Below are positions 35,389 through 44,535 of a stretch of 64,000 bases of DNA, one piece after another (the first letter of the stretch is position 1; each line of letters starts with the position of its first letter). The notes under the pieces were generated by a model, which was not told where the DNA came from, did not search any database, and saw only the letters and a program-made list of their open reading frames with translations. The position numbers and the translations under genes were made by a program. The stretch covers positions 62,001-126,000 of the forward strand of contig CAVZRO010000013.1 in NCBI GenBank assembly GCA_963777625.1, written 5' to 3'. The stretch is from DATDIC01 sp963777625. GTDB taxonomy: Bacteria > Pseudomonadota > Alphaproteobacteria > Acetobacterales > Acetobacteraceae.

Positions 35389-36687
35389 TCACCCCACCAG
35401 CGCGCGTGATTCCTGCTCGGCCGCCGCGGCGAACGCGGCCAGCGTATGCCGGACATCCTCGGCATCGTGCGCCAGCGAAACGTAGCACTTCCCGTCGCTC
35501 TTCAGCACGCCGCGCTCCCGCACGGCCCGGGTGAACCGCTTCGCCCTGTCGGTATTGGCCGACAAAATATCGCGATAGTCCCGCACCTCATGTTCGGTGA
35601 ACACGATATCGAACATCACCGGCGCGCCGATCACCTGCGCCGGCAGATGCGCATCGCGGATGATGCGCTGGATGCCTTCGATCAGCGTGCGCCCGGTGGC
35701 GAACACCTTCTCATAGGCGCCGGGTTGTTTCAGGATTTCCAGCGTCGCCAGCCCGGCCACCGCGGCGATCGGATTGCCGGACAGGGTGCCGACCTGGAAC
35801 AGGAAGCGCTCGTCGCCCACGCGGGCGCGGTCGAACTGCGCCATGATGTCTTCCCGCCCGGCAATCGCCGCCAGCGGAAAGCCGCCGCCGATGACCTTGC
35901 CCAGCGTGCACAGGTCCGGCGTCACGCCGTAATAGTCCTGCGCGCCGCCCCAGGCGAACCGGAACCCGGTCACCACCTCGTCGAAGATCAGCGGAATCTC
36001 GTATTTGCGCGTGACCTCGCGAAGCGCCTGCAAAAACCCGGGCTGCGGCGCCAGCAGCCGCTGGAACGGCTCCACGATCACCCCGCCCAGCTCGTCGTGA
36101 TGTTCGGCGATCAGGCTGGCCGCCAGATCGGCATCGTTGAACGGCGCGATCAGCACCTCGTCGCGCACGCTCCGCGGAATGCCGGGAGAATCCGGCACCG
36201 GCTGCGGGAAGTTGCCGGGCCGCTTGGGCGACAGGCTCATCAGCGAATAGTCGCTCATGCCGTGATAGCCGCCCTCGAACTTCAGGATCTTGTCGCGCTG
36301 GCGGAACGCGCGGGCGGCGCGCATCGCATAGGCGTCCGCCTCCGTGCCGCTGCTGACGAAACGCACCTTTTCGGCGCACGGCACCGCGTCCACGATCTCC
36401 GCCGCGAGCCGGATACCGTGCTCATTCTCGGTAAAGAAGGTGAACCCATGGGATAGCTGCGCCTGCACCGCCGCCACCACCTCGGGATGCGCATGGCCGA
36501 CGAACATCGGCCCCGACCCGAGCAGGAAATCGACATATTCGTTGCCGCTCATGTCCCACACCCGGCCGGCACGGCCTTCGCGGATGATCACGTCGGCCGG
36601 CATGTTGCCGAAACTGCCGGCCGGCAGCACGCGGCGGGCGGTCTCGGCCAGAGCCTGTTCCTGCTCGCTGCGGGTTCTCTCGGCCAT
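35389..36687 (-). CDS. Class III aminotransferase, glutamate-1-semialdehyde aminomutase-like
   Basis: 432-residue PLP enzyme. RFVSSGTEADAYAMRAARAF binds the phosphate, FEGGYHGMSDY is the ring-stacking region, LIFDEVVTGFRFAWGG holds the PLP aspartate and TLGKVIGGGFPLAAIAG the Schiff-base lysine. It resembles HemL-type aminomutases, but a lone gene beside a peptide-binding protein is more likely a catabolic or specialised aminotransferase. The second ATG (36687) is chosen because GGAG sits 6 bases before it, while it abuts the first ATG at 36693. Confidence 0.85.
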   Translation of the reverse strand: MAERTRSEQEQALAETARRVLPAGSFGNMPADVIIREGRAGRVWDMSGNEYVDFLLGSGPMFVGHAHPEVVAAVQAQLSHGFTFFTENEHGIRLAAEIVDAVPCAEKVRFVSSGTEADAYAMRAARAFRQRDKILKFEGGYHGMSDYSLMSLSPKRPGNFPQPVPDSPGIPRSVRDEVLIAPFNDADLAASLIAEHHDELGGVIVEPFQRLLAPQPGFLQALREVTRKYEIPLIFDEVVTGFRFAWGGAQDYYGVTPDLCTLGKVIGGGFPLAAIAGREDIMAQFDRARVGDERFLFQVGTLSGNPIAAVAGLATLEILKQPGAYEKVFATGRTLIEGIQRIIRDAHLPAQVIGAPVMFDIVFTEHEVRDYRDILSANTDRAKRFTRAVRERGVLKSDGKCYVSLAHDAEDVRHTLAAFAAAAEQESRALVG

Positions 36688-36817
36688 CGCCATCTCCTTG
36701 CTCGGTCAGGCCGCGATATTGCACCAAGAACACCGGCGCGGCGAGACCGCCTGCTTGTGCGGGGGAAACCCGGCGCGGTAACGTTACTGAGGGCAACCAA
36801 CAACAGGGGGACGGAGA

Positions 36818-38372
36818 ATGAAGCGACTGATAGCGGCGGCGTGCCTTGCCGCCATGTGCGCCGCCGGCGCCGCCCGCGCCGACAGCACGCTGGTCATCGG
36901 CATCGCCGCGGATCCCACCGGGCTCGACCCGGAAGCGGTGCTGAACAACACCTCCGGCTTCATCATGGCGACGATCTACGACAGCCTGGTGAAATACAAA
37001 CCCGGCACGGTCGAGCCGGAACCAGGACTGGCGCAGAGCTGGAACGTCTCCGAAGACGGGCTGACCTACCAGTTCAAGTTGCACCCGAACGTGAAGTTCC
37101 AGGACGGCACGCCGTTCAATGCCGATACCTACATCCAGGGGATCAATCGGCTGCTGGATAAATCGAGCCCGATCAACATCTACAATACCGGCCCGGTCGA
37201 GGGATATATCGACTTCACCTACGGCGATGTCGCGTCGCTCAGCAAGGTCGATGACCAGACGGTCGAGTTCAAACTGAAGCAGCCGAACGCCGCCTTCGTC
37301 ACCAGCCTGGCGATGGTCTGGAACGGCGTGGTCAGCCCCGCCGCGGCGGCGAAATACGGCAAGGACTTCCGCAACAATCCGGTCGGCACCGGTCCTTACG
37401 TCTTCAAGGAATGGAAGTCGCGCGATTCGGTCACGCTTGATGCCAACCCGGCGTACTGGAATGGCAAGCCGCATATCGACCACCTGATCTTCAAGGAATA
37501 TCCGGACCCGCAATCCGCGCTGCTGGCGATCAAGAAGGGCGATATCCAGATCCTCGCCGACGTCAGCTCCACGGTGGTTCCTGCCCTGCAAGCCGACAAG
37601 GCGATCAAGCTGCTGACCCAGCCGGGGCTGGCCCAAAGCGGCATGGGCATGCCGACCGACGTCGCGCCGTTCGACAACGTGAAGGTGCGCCAGGCGCTGA
37701 ACTACGCCATCGATCGCAACGCCATCAACAAGGCGCTGTTCAAGGGCTTCGCCGTGCCCATGCTGGCGCCGATGCCGGCTTCGGAATGGAGCTATCAGCC
37801 GCAGCAGCCGGCTTACAACTACAACCCCGCAGCTGACCAAAAAAATGCTCGCCGAGGCGGGCGTGAAGACACCGCTCTCGGTCGATTTCCTGACCTATAA
37901 CAGCCCGCGCGGATACAACCCGGCAGGCGCCGACCTCGCGGTCGCGGTCCAGGGCTACCTGAAGAAAGTCGGCATCGACGCGCAGCTTCGCAAGCTGGAC
38001 ATGGGCGCCTTCCTGTCCACCGTGCGCAGCGGCAAATATCAGGGCCTCTTCATGATCGGCTGGACCGGCGACAACGGCGACCCGGATAATTTCGTCTGTG
38101 AGCTGTACAGCTCGCGCAACGCCGCCGATGACACCACCCGTTACAAGAACCCCGACGTGGACCGGCTGTGCCAACAGGGCCTGGCGGAGACCGATCACGC
38201 CAAGCGCGTGGCGATCTACCAGCAGATCCAGAAGCTCGTCTGGCAGGGCGCGCCGTGGGTATTCATCAACTCGGTGGAGCAGGTGCGCGCCGTCCGCCCG
38301 GACGTGCATGGCTACCAGCTCAACCCGACACAGATGTTCTTCGACATGGAAAAGGTTTCGCTCGGAAAGTAA
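36818..38372 (+). pseudogene. ABC transporter peptide-binding protein, family 5 (third copy), one frameshift
   Basis: A signal peptide (MKRLIAAACLAAMCAAGAARA) is followed by VIGIAADPTGLDPEAVLNNT, EDGLTYQFKLHPNVKFQDGT, NNPVGTGPYVFKEW and VRQALNYAIDRNAINKALF. Near 37822-37829 the frame is lost; dropping one C of a CCCC run restores NYNPQLTKKMLAEAGVKTPL and a normal ending to 38372, 517 residues in all. This paralogue is only distantly related to the pair at 5.1-8.6 kb. No permease or ATPase is adjacent. It is divergent from the aminotransferase. Confidence 0.85.
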
Positions 38373-38506
38373 TACCAGCGGCCCGAAGGGCCGACTGGTA
38401 TGCGCGCAGGGTTGGTGTGGCGGCTGCGCGCGAAATCTATATAACGCGTCGGCCAGGCTGGCAGGCAGCAGCGGCGGGGCCTAGGCTGCCCTTAGCGGCT
38501 AATTAG

Positions 38507-38623
38507 GAGGCGTTCGGAAACAACCGCGTCATCTCGTCATTCCCGCGAAAGCGGGAATCCAGGCCGCCCGCTGGATTCCCGCTTCGCCGGAATGACGGTT
38601 GATTCCGCTACGTCATGACGAGC
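38507..38623. repeat. Palindromic repeat, copy C (inverted orientation)
   Basis: It begins CGTTCGGAAACAACCGCGTC, the reverse of the right end of other copies. The stem TCATTCCCGCGAAAGCGGGA follows, then the opposite stem GGATTCCCGCTTCGCCGGAA, and it ends with CGTCATGACGAGCCC. It lies between two frameshifted genes and fills most of a 290-base gap with no gene. Confidence 0.8.
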
Positions 38624-38664
38624 CCCCAACGGCTGCCCCTCAACCGAACCTCGTCGAGGTGCTC

Positions 38665-40552
38665 ATGCCAGCCTTGCCACGTTCGATCGCCACCGTCTGC
38701 CTCAGCGGAGCGTTGCCCGACAAGCTGGAGGCCGCGGCCCGCGCCGGATTCGACGGCGTCGAGATTTTCGACAACGACCTGCTGACCTTCGACGGTACGC
38801 CGACGCATATCCGGCACATTGCCGAGGACCTTGGGCTGACAGTCTATCTGTGGCAGCCGTTCCGCGATTTCGAGGCGATGGACCCGACCCGCCTGCCGCG
38901 CAACCTGGAACGCGCCGAACGCAAGCTCGACGTCATGGTGGCGCTCGGCGCGCCGATGATGCTGGCATGCAGCAATGTCCAGCCAGGCGCGCTGAACGAT
39001 GATGCACGCGCGGCGGCGGACCTGCACGCGCTGGCGGAGCGTGCGGCCGCGCGCGGCCTGCGCGTCGGCTATGAGGCGCTGGCCTGGGGCCGGCACGTCA
39101 ACCGATGGCGACATAGCTGGCGGATCGTGCAACGCGCCGATCATCCGGCGCTCGGCCTGATCCTCGATAGTTTCCATGTGCTGGCGGTGGGCGACGACCT
39201 GGTCGGGCTCGATCAGGTGCCGGCCGACAAGCTGTTTTTCGTGCAGATCGCCGATGCGCCGATGATGTCGATGGACGTGCTGTCGTGGAGTCGTCACTAT
39301 CGCAACTTCCCCGGCCAGGGGCAGCTTCCGGTCGCCCAGTTCGTGGCCGCGGTGCTGGATGCCGGCTACGACGGCCCGCTGTCGCTCGAAGTGTTCAACG
39401 ACGAGATGCGGGCCGCGCCGGCAACGCTCAACGCACGCGACGGACTCCGATCGCTGATCCTGGTGGAAGCCGAGGCGCGTCCGGCCGTAATGGCAAGCGC
39501 CCTGCCCTCGCCCGCCTCATATGGCGGTTTCGAGTTCATCGAATTTGCCGTCGACCCGCCGGCACACGAGGAACTTGCCAAATTTCTCGCGCCGCTCGGG
39601 TTCGTCCAGGCCGGACATCACCGTTCCAAATCGGTGGACCTCTATCGGCAGGGCCAGGTCAGCATGATCCTGAACAGCGAGCCTGACAGCGCCGCAGCCG
39701 AGCATTTCCATCTGCACGGACCATCGGTCTGCGCGATGGCGTTCCGCGTCGACGACGCGGCGCGCGCCTGCGCCCGGGCAGCCGCGCTGCTGTCGCCGCC
39801 CTGGCATGAACGCACCGGCGCCGGAGAGCGCGAGATCCCGGCGATCCGCGCCCCGGACGGAACCCTGATTTTCCTGATCGAGCAAGGCGTCAACGAACAC
39901 ACCATCTACGATGATGATTTCGTGCTCGCGCCCGGCCCGCCGCCGGGCGGACTGCTGGCAATCGACCATGTCGCGCAGGCGCTGCCCGCCGGGCGGATGG
40001 ATCACTTCGCGCTGTTCTACAAAGCGGTGTTCGGTTTTGTGCCAGAGCAGCTTTGGGAACTGCCGGACCCGTTCGGCCTGATCCGCAGCCGCGCGATGGT
40101 CAGCACCGACCGCTCCATCCGGCTGCCGCTGAATATCTCGCAGAGCCGGGAAACCGAGACCGGACGTTTCGTTTCATCCTATGCCGGCGCCGGCGTGCAC
40201 CATATCGCCCTGGCTGCCGCGGATATCGTCCACCAGGTGCAGGACGCCATGTCGCGTAAGGCCCCCATGCTGGCGATCCCGGCCAACTATTATGACGACC
40301 TGCTGAGCCGACTGGATATCGACGAAGACCTGCTGGCGCGGCTGAAGCAGCTCAATCTGCTGTACGACCGCGACGAGTTCGGGCGACTACTTTCAGGCCT
40401 ATACCACCGCGTTCCGCGACCGGTTCTTCATCGAGATCGTGCAGCGACGCGGATACCAGCAATTCGGCGCCGCCAACGCGGCGGTGCGCATGGCGGCACA
40501 GGCCCAGCGTCGAGCCGACATCACGCTCGCCGATCGGCTGGCGCTTTTGTAG
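38665..40552 (+). pseudogene. quiC: 3-dehydroshikimate dehydratase (QuiC-like, fused HPPD-type domain), one frameshift
   Basis: Two-domain enzyme converting 3-dehydroshikimate to protocatechuate. The N-terminal half is a xylose-isomerase-type barrel with metal-ligand candidates in RVGYEALAWGRHVNRW, LILDSFHVLAVG, FVQIADAP and SLEVFNDEMR. The C-terminal half is a 4-hydroxyphenylpyruvate dioxygenase-like domain (LAIDHVAQALPAGRMDHFAL, GAGVHHIALAAADI, FFIEIVQRRGYQQFGAANA). An extra G in the run at 40380-40382 breaks the frame near the end. Correcting it gives 628 residues stopping at 40552, whereas the uncorrected frame runs into noise. GAGGT precedes the ATG at 38665. Confidence 0.85.
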
Positions 40553-40934
40553 CTTCCCGCGAAACGCGGGATCCATGTCGCCGGCCACTCACGAGCTGTC
40601 GCAGGCGCGGGTTGCTCCAGAAACTCATGCTTCAGGAATGCAGTTTCGAGCCAACCCGAAGCGATCACGTTCCAGCGCGGTGTCACCCTGCCGACATGCC
40701 CGCCAACCTCTCCCGCTTGCGGGAGAGGTCGGCTTGCGAAGCAAGCCGGGTGAGGGTGTTGCCCACGGGAAATCGCTCTGAACAGCGCAGCGAGGTCCAT
40801 CGTCGCCCCGAACACCACCAGCGGCCACGCCGCGCGCCGAAGGACGGCGACAAAGAGCGCTGGCCCCTTCACCGCTTGGGGCACCGATGGCCGGCGGGAA
40901 GAAAGCGGCCCGGACTTCGACCAGGCCCACCGGA
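40553..40934. repeat. Gene-free stretch with two tandem hairpins
   Basis: CCTCTCCCGCTTGCGGGAGAGG at 40707-40728, written here without its full flanks, is a perfect 10-base-arm hairpin. GGCTTGCGAAGCAAGCC (40731-40747) follows at once, then GGGTGAGGGTG. This pair is a common intergenic repeat in alphaproteobacteria and could end transcription from both sides (the two flanking genes converge). A minus-strand frame with some hydrophobic character lies at 40780-40884 but shows no recognisable domain. Confidence 0.55.
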
Positions 40935-41999
40935 TCAGGCCTCCAGCAGCATGGAGTCGAGGTCAAGCGTGGAGACGCGCCCGAGGTCTTCCCGATGCAC
41001 CGACAGGAAGTCCTCCGCCGCGCGCCGTCCCTCATCGCGCAACATGCTTAGGAACGGCCACTCGGCGTTCAGCTTAGAGGAATGACCGAGCTTCACCATC
41101 GCCTCGCTGCTCACCCGATGGATGCGCATCCCGGCCCAGCGCGCGCCCTCTGTGTTGCCAGGCTCGGCGACCTGCCGCAGCACGGCGATCATCCGCAGTT
41201 CCTTCAGCAGCGTGGAGTTGAACGATATCTCGTTGAGGCGATTGAGGATCTCGCTCGCGGTCCGGGGCGTGCCTGGCCTCTCCACGGGGTTGATCTGCAC
41301 CAGGATCGTGTCGCGAGACTCGCATTCGCGCACCAGTGGCGTGATCGTCGGGTTGCCGGCATAGCCGCCGTCCCAATAGGGCTCGCCGTCGATCTCGATC
41401 GCCTGGAACATGGTCGGCAGGCAGGCTGAGGCGAGCAGCACCTCCGGTGTGATCTCCGGGTTGCGGAAGACCCGGCCGCGCCCGGTGCGTACATTGGTGG
41501 CGGTGACGAAGAGGCGGATGGGCGAGGCGGCAAGCCGCTCGAACGCCACGCTCTCGCGCAGGATGTCCGTAAGCGGGTTATAGCCGCGCGGGTTGAGCTC
41601 ATAGGGCGAGAACACCCTGGACATCATGTCGAGTGCAACGAAGGCGGGTGATGAATTAAGCGTCCACCGCCCGAGCAGGATGTCCAGCGGTCCGCGTCGG
41701 AGCGGGCTCGAGGCCGCCGCCCGAGAGACTCGGCGCCAGAACTGCTCGAGTGCCAGGCGCGCTCCGTCCGCGCCGTTCACGGCAAACCCGTCGGCCAGAA
41801 CCGCGGCGTTCATGGCGCCTGCGGACGTTCCCGAGATGCCGTCGATCCGCAGCCACGGCTCTTGCAGCAGTCGGTCGAGCGCGCCCCAGGTGAAGGCACC
41901 GTGCGCACCGCCGCCTTGAAGCGCGAGATCGACGGCGAGGGTCGCGCGAACGGGGGGGCCCGGCCCGTCGGGACGGCCAGGACCGACGCCGGACATCAC
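40935..41999 (-). CDS. Patatin-like phospholipase/lipid hydrolase
   Basis: 354 residues. LALQGGGAHGAFTWGALDRL gives the oxyanion hole, DGISGTSAGAMNAAVLADGF the GxSxG serine, and EPYWDGGYAGNPTITPLV the DG[A/G] aspartate, so the Ser-Asp dyad is complete. The architecture is the usual patatin core with a C-terminal helical part (RMIAVLRQVAE, SKLNAEWPFLSMLRDEGRRA). It overlaps the upstream small gene by four bases (ATGA), so the two are coupled. The substrate could be phospholipid or a storage polyester. Confidence 0.85.
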   Translation of the reverse strand: MMSGVGPGRPDGPGPPVRATLAVDLALQGGGAHGAFTWGALDRLLQEPWLRIDGISGTSAGAMNAAVLADGFAVNGADGARLALEQFWRRVSRAAASSPLRRGPLDILLGRWTLNSSPAFVALDMMSRVFSPYELNPRGYNPLTDILRESVAFERLAASPIRLFVTATNVRTGRGRVFRNPEITPEVLLASACLPTMFQAIEIDGEPYWDGGYAGNPTITPLVRECESRDTILVQINPVERPGTPRTASEILNRLNEISFNSTLLKELRMIAVLRQVAEPGNTEGARWAGMRIHRVSSEAMVKLGHSSKLNAEWPFLSMLRDEGRRAAEDFLSVHREDLGRVSTLDLDSMLLEA

Positions 42000-42445
42000 C
42001 CTGCCCCACCGTCACGCGCCGCCTGAGCGTTCCGCACAGACTGCGAGACCTGACCGATCCGCGCCGCCTGCACCACCCGGCGGTGCGTCTCGCCCGTTCG
42101 CACGCGCATCCCCGTCCGGACGGTCCGGCCAGGCTGCGGATGCTGCGGGGCGATCGCCTGCTTGCGGGCAACCGCCGTCCGCAGCCGCGTCAGCGCAAGG
42201 GCACGGCGCTCCGACTCCTCAAGCGCTGTGATTCGGGCGTTCACCCGCTTCAGCGCGTTCGCAAACACCTGCTTCTTGGCCGCGAGGCCGCGCTCGCTTG
42301 CCCGCTCGGCCGCGGTGCCGAGCGCTTCCGCCTTGCCGCGGGCGATGCGTGATAGCGTCTCGGCCACCAGATAGTGGCTTCGGATGATCGGATCGAACTC
42401 GTCCTGCGCCAGCGACCGGCGCTCGGATGCCAGGGCGATGCTCAT
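41996..42445 (-). CDS. Small basic helical protein coupled to the patatin gene
   Basis: 149 residues. The N-terminal 100 residues are predicted long amphipathic helix (FDPIIRSHYLVAETLSRIAR, RASERGLAAKKQVFANALKR, VNARITALEESERRAL), while the tail is Arg/Gln/Thr rich. There is no signal or membrane segment. The layout resembles phasin-like surface proteins, but no specific family is recognised. The four-base overlap with the patatin gene points to a joint function. Confidence 0.6.
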   Translation of the reverse strand: MSIALASERRSLAQDEFDPIIRSHYLVAETLSRIARGKAEALGTAAERASERGLAAKKQVFANALKRVNARITALEESERRALALTRLRTAVARKQAIAPQHPQPGRTVRTGMRVRTGETHRRVVQAARIGQVSQSVRNAQAARDGGAG

Positions 42446-42603
42446 GCGACTCCCTGTTACCGCTTCCGGCGCCGTGCCGGAAGCCCTCGGTCAGGCGCGT
42501 CTGACGAACCCGATGTCATCGCCGATCACGGCGATCGGCCCGATCGGCATCGTTCCGGAACTAGGCGGCTCAAGTCTGACGAGCGCGATCAGGCCCGATT
42601 AGC

Positions 42604-44529
42604 CCGAACTTTGCGCCCTTTTCGGTCTATGCTGTTGATAAATCGTAGCTTAGCGAACTGGCGCGGTCATGTGGTTGGTTGATTTGGCTTGACACGACGC
42701 GAATCGGCCTGATTCGGTGCGCGCATGTATGTTGCGGTCATACCCAATCGCGGGTCACCCCCAGCGATCCTGCTGCGGGAGAGCTACCGCGAGAACGGTA
42801 AGACCAAGAACCGCACGCTTGCCAACCTGTCCGGCTGGGCGGGCGAGCGCATCGAGTTGCTGCGTGCCGTCCTGCGCGGCGAGCATCTGCTGCCTGCCGC
42901 CGCGGCGGTGCAGATCGTCCGGGCTCTGCCGCACGGTCACGTGCTGGGTGCCCTGACGACGGCACGGCGGATCGAACTTGATGCCCTGTTGCCGCGTCGG
43001 GCGCCACCCCGCAGGCGCGATCTGGCACTGGCGCTGATCATCGCCCGGTTGCTCGATCCGGCGGCCAAATTGGCGACGGCTCGCATGCTCGATCCGGCCA
43101 CCGCAAGTCACTCACTGGGCGAGGTGCTGGGATTGGGCCGCGTCTCCGCCGGCGAGGTCTACGCCACGCTCGACTGGTTGGGCCGCGAGCAGAGCTTCAT
43201 CGAGGCGAGCCTGGCCCGACGCCACCTGAAGAGCGGCACACTGCTGCTCTATGATGTCACCTCGACCTACCTGGAAGGACGCTGCTGCGAACTGGCGCGC
43301 TACGGCTACAGTCGCGACCACCGGCGCGACCGCCCGCAATTGGTGATCGGCCTGCTGTGTGCCGCGGATGGCTGCCCGGTGGCGGTGGAGGTGTTTGCCG
43401 GCAACACCGCTGATCCGGCCACGCTGAGCGCGCAGATCGCCAAGCTGAAGCAACGCTTCAACCTGCATCGCGTGGTCATGATCGGCGACCGTGGTTTGCT
43501 GACCGAGGCGCGGATCAGAGAGACGCTGCGCCCGGCCGGGCTGGATTGGATCACGGCGCTGCGGGCGCCCGCAATCAAGGCCTTGGCCACTGACGATGGG
43601 CCGTTGCAGCTATCGCTGTTCGATGACCGCGACATGGCGGAGATCACCAGTCCCGACTATCCCGGCGAGCGCCTGGTGGTCTGCCGCAACCCGCTGCTGG
43701 CTGCCGAGCGTGCCCGCAAGCGCGACGAACTGTTGGCCGCGACCGAGACCGAGTTGGCGCGCATCCAGGCCCGCGTGCAGCGGGCACGCAACCCGTTGCG
43801 CGGAGCCGGCGCGATCGGCCAGGCGCTCGGCGCCATCTTCGGTCGGCGCAAGGTGGCCAAGCACTTCGACACCACCATCACCGATGACAGCTTCAGCTTC
43901 ATCAGGAACCACAGCGCCATCGCTGCCGAAGCTGCGTTGGACGGCATCTACGTGCTGCGCACCAATCTACCGGCCGCCCAAACTGATGCCGCCGCTACCG
44001 TGCGCGCCTACAAGAGCCTCGCCAGCGTCGAGCGTGCGTTCCGATCCATGAAGACCGTGGATCTGGAACTGCGTCCGGTGTTCCACTGGACCGCGCCACG
44101 GGTGCGCGCTCACGTGCTGCTCTGCATGCTCGCCTATTATCTGGAATGGCATATGCGCCGGCGCCTGGCCCCGATGTTGTTCGACGACCACGACACCCTG
44201 GCACGCGACGCGCAACGCTCCTCCCCGGTCGCCAAGGCAAAGCCCTCGCCAGCCGCCAGCGACAAAGCCGCCAGCAAGCAAACCGATCCAGCGCATGGCG
44301 AACCGTTGCCAGTGCACAGCTTCCGGACCTTGCTCGCCGATCTGGCAACGCTGACGCGAAATCTCGTCCAGCTCGCAGCCGATCGCAAAGACATCGTCCT
44401 CGCCGTACCAACAAAGCTACAGCGCAGAGCACTTCTTCTGCTCGGCGTCACCCAACTCGCGTAGACAGCACCCCAGCAGGCAAAGCCAACCGGATCAACG
44501 CTTTGCACTCAGAAATCCGCAAAGTTCGG
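42604..44529 (+). mobile_element. IS1634-type insertion sequence, copy 1 of a tandem pair
   Basis: 1,926 bases bounded by the inverted repeats CCGAACTTTGCG (left) and CGCAAAGTTCGG (right), with ATTAGC on both sides (42598-42603 and 44530-44535), the likely 6-base target duplication. It encodes one transposase. Confidence 0.92.
42725..44464 (+). CDS. IS1634-family transposase (copy 1)
   Basis: 579-residue DDE transposase of the IS4 supergroup. The DDE region is seen at LLLYDVTSTYLEGRCCEL (first Asp), VVMIGDRGLLTEARI (second Asp) and YKSLASVERAFRSMKTVDLE (Y-x-x-E-R-x-F-R region with the Glu). A large insertion domain lies between them, and Arg/Ala-rich segments near residues 490-530 are typical of this branch. 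The frame is intact. It differs from copy 2 by one silent base (ACC against ACG for the Thr in LRTNLPAAQ). Confidence 0.92.
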   Translation: MYVAVIPNRGSPPAILLRESYRENGKTKNRTLANLSGWAGERIELLRAVLRGEHLLPAAAAVQIVRALPHGHVLGALTTARRIELDALLPRRAPPRRRDLALALIIARLLDPAAKLATARMLDPATASHSLGEVLGLGRVSAGEVYATLDWLGREQSFIEASLARRHLKSGTLLLYDVTSTYLEGRCCELARYGYSRDHRRDRPQLVIGLLCAADGCPVAVEVFAGNTADPATLSAQIAKLKQRFNLHRVVMIGDRGLLTEARIRETLRPAGLDWITALRAPAIKALATDDGPLQLSLFDDRDMAEITSPDYPGERLVVCRNPLLAAERARKRDELLAATETELARIQARVQRARNPLRGAGAIGQALGAIFGRRKVAKHFDTTITDDSFSFIRNHSAIAAEAALDGIYVLRTNLPAAQTDAAATVRAYKSLASVERAFRSMKTVDLELRPVFHWTAPRVRAHVLLCMLAYYLEWHMRRRLAPMLFDDHDTLARDAQRSSPVAKAKPSPAASDKAASKQTDPAHGEPLPVHSFRTLLADLATLTRNLVQLAADRKDIVLAVPTKLQRRALLLLGVTQLA

Positions 44530-44535
44530 ATTAGC

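Noticed and set aside
40780..40884. Possible short minus-strand membrane protein
   Set aside because: No ribosome binding site, runs into the hairpin repeat, and no homologous motif; left as gene-free.
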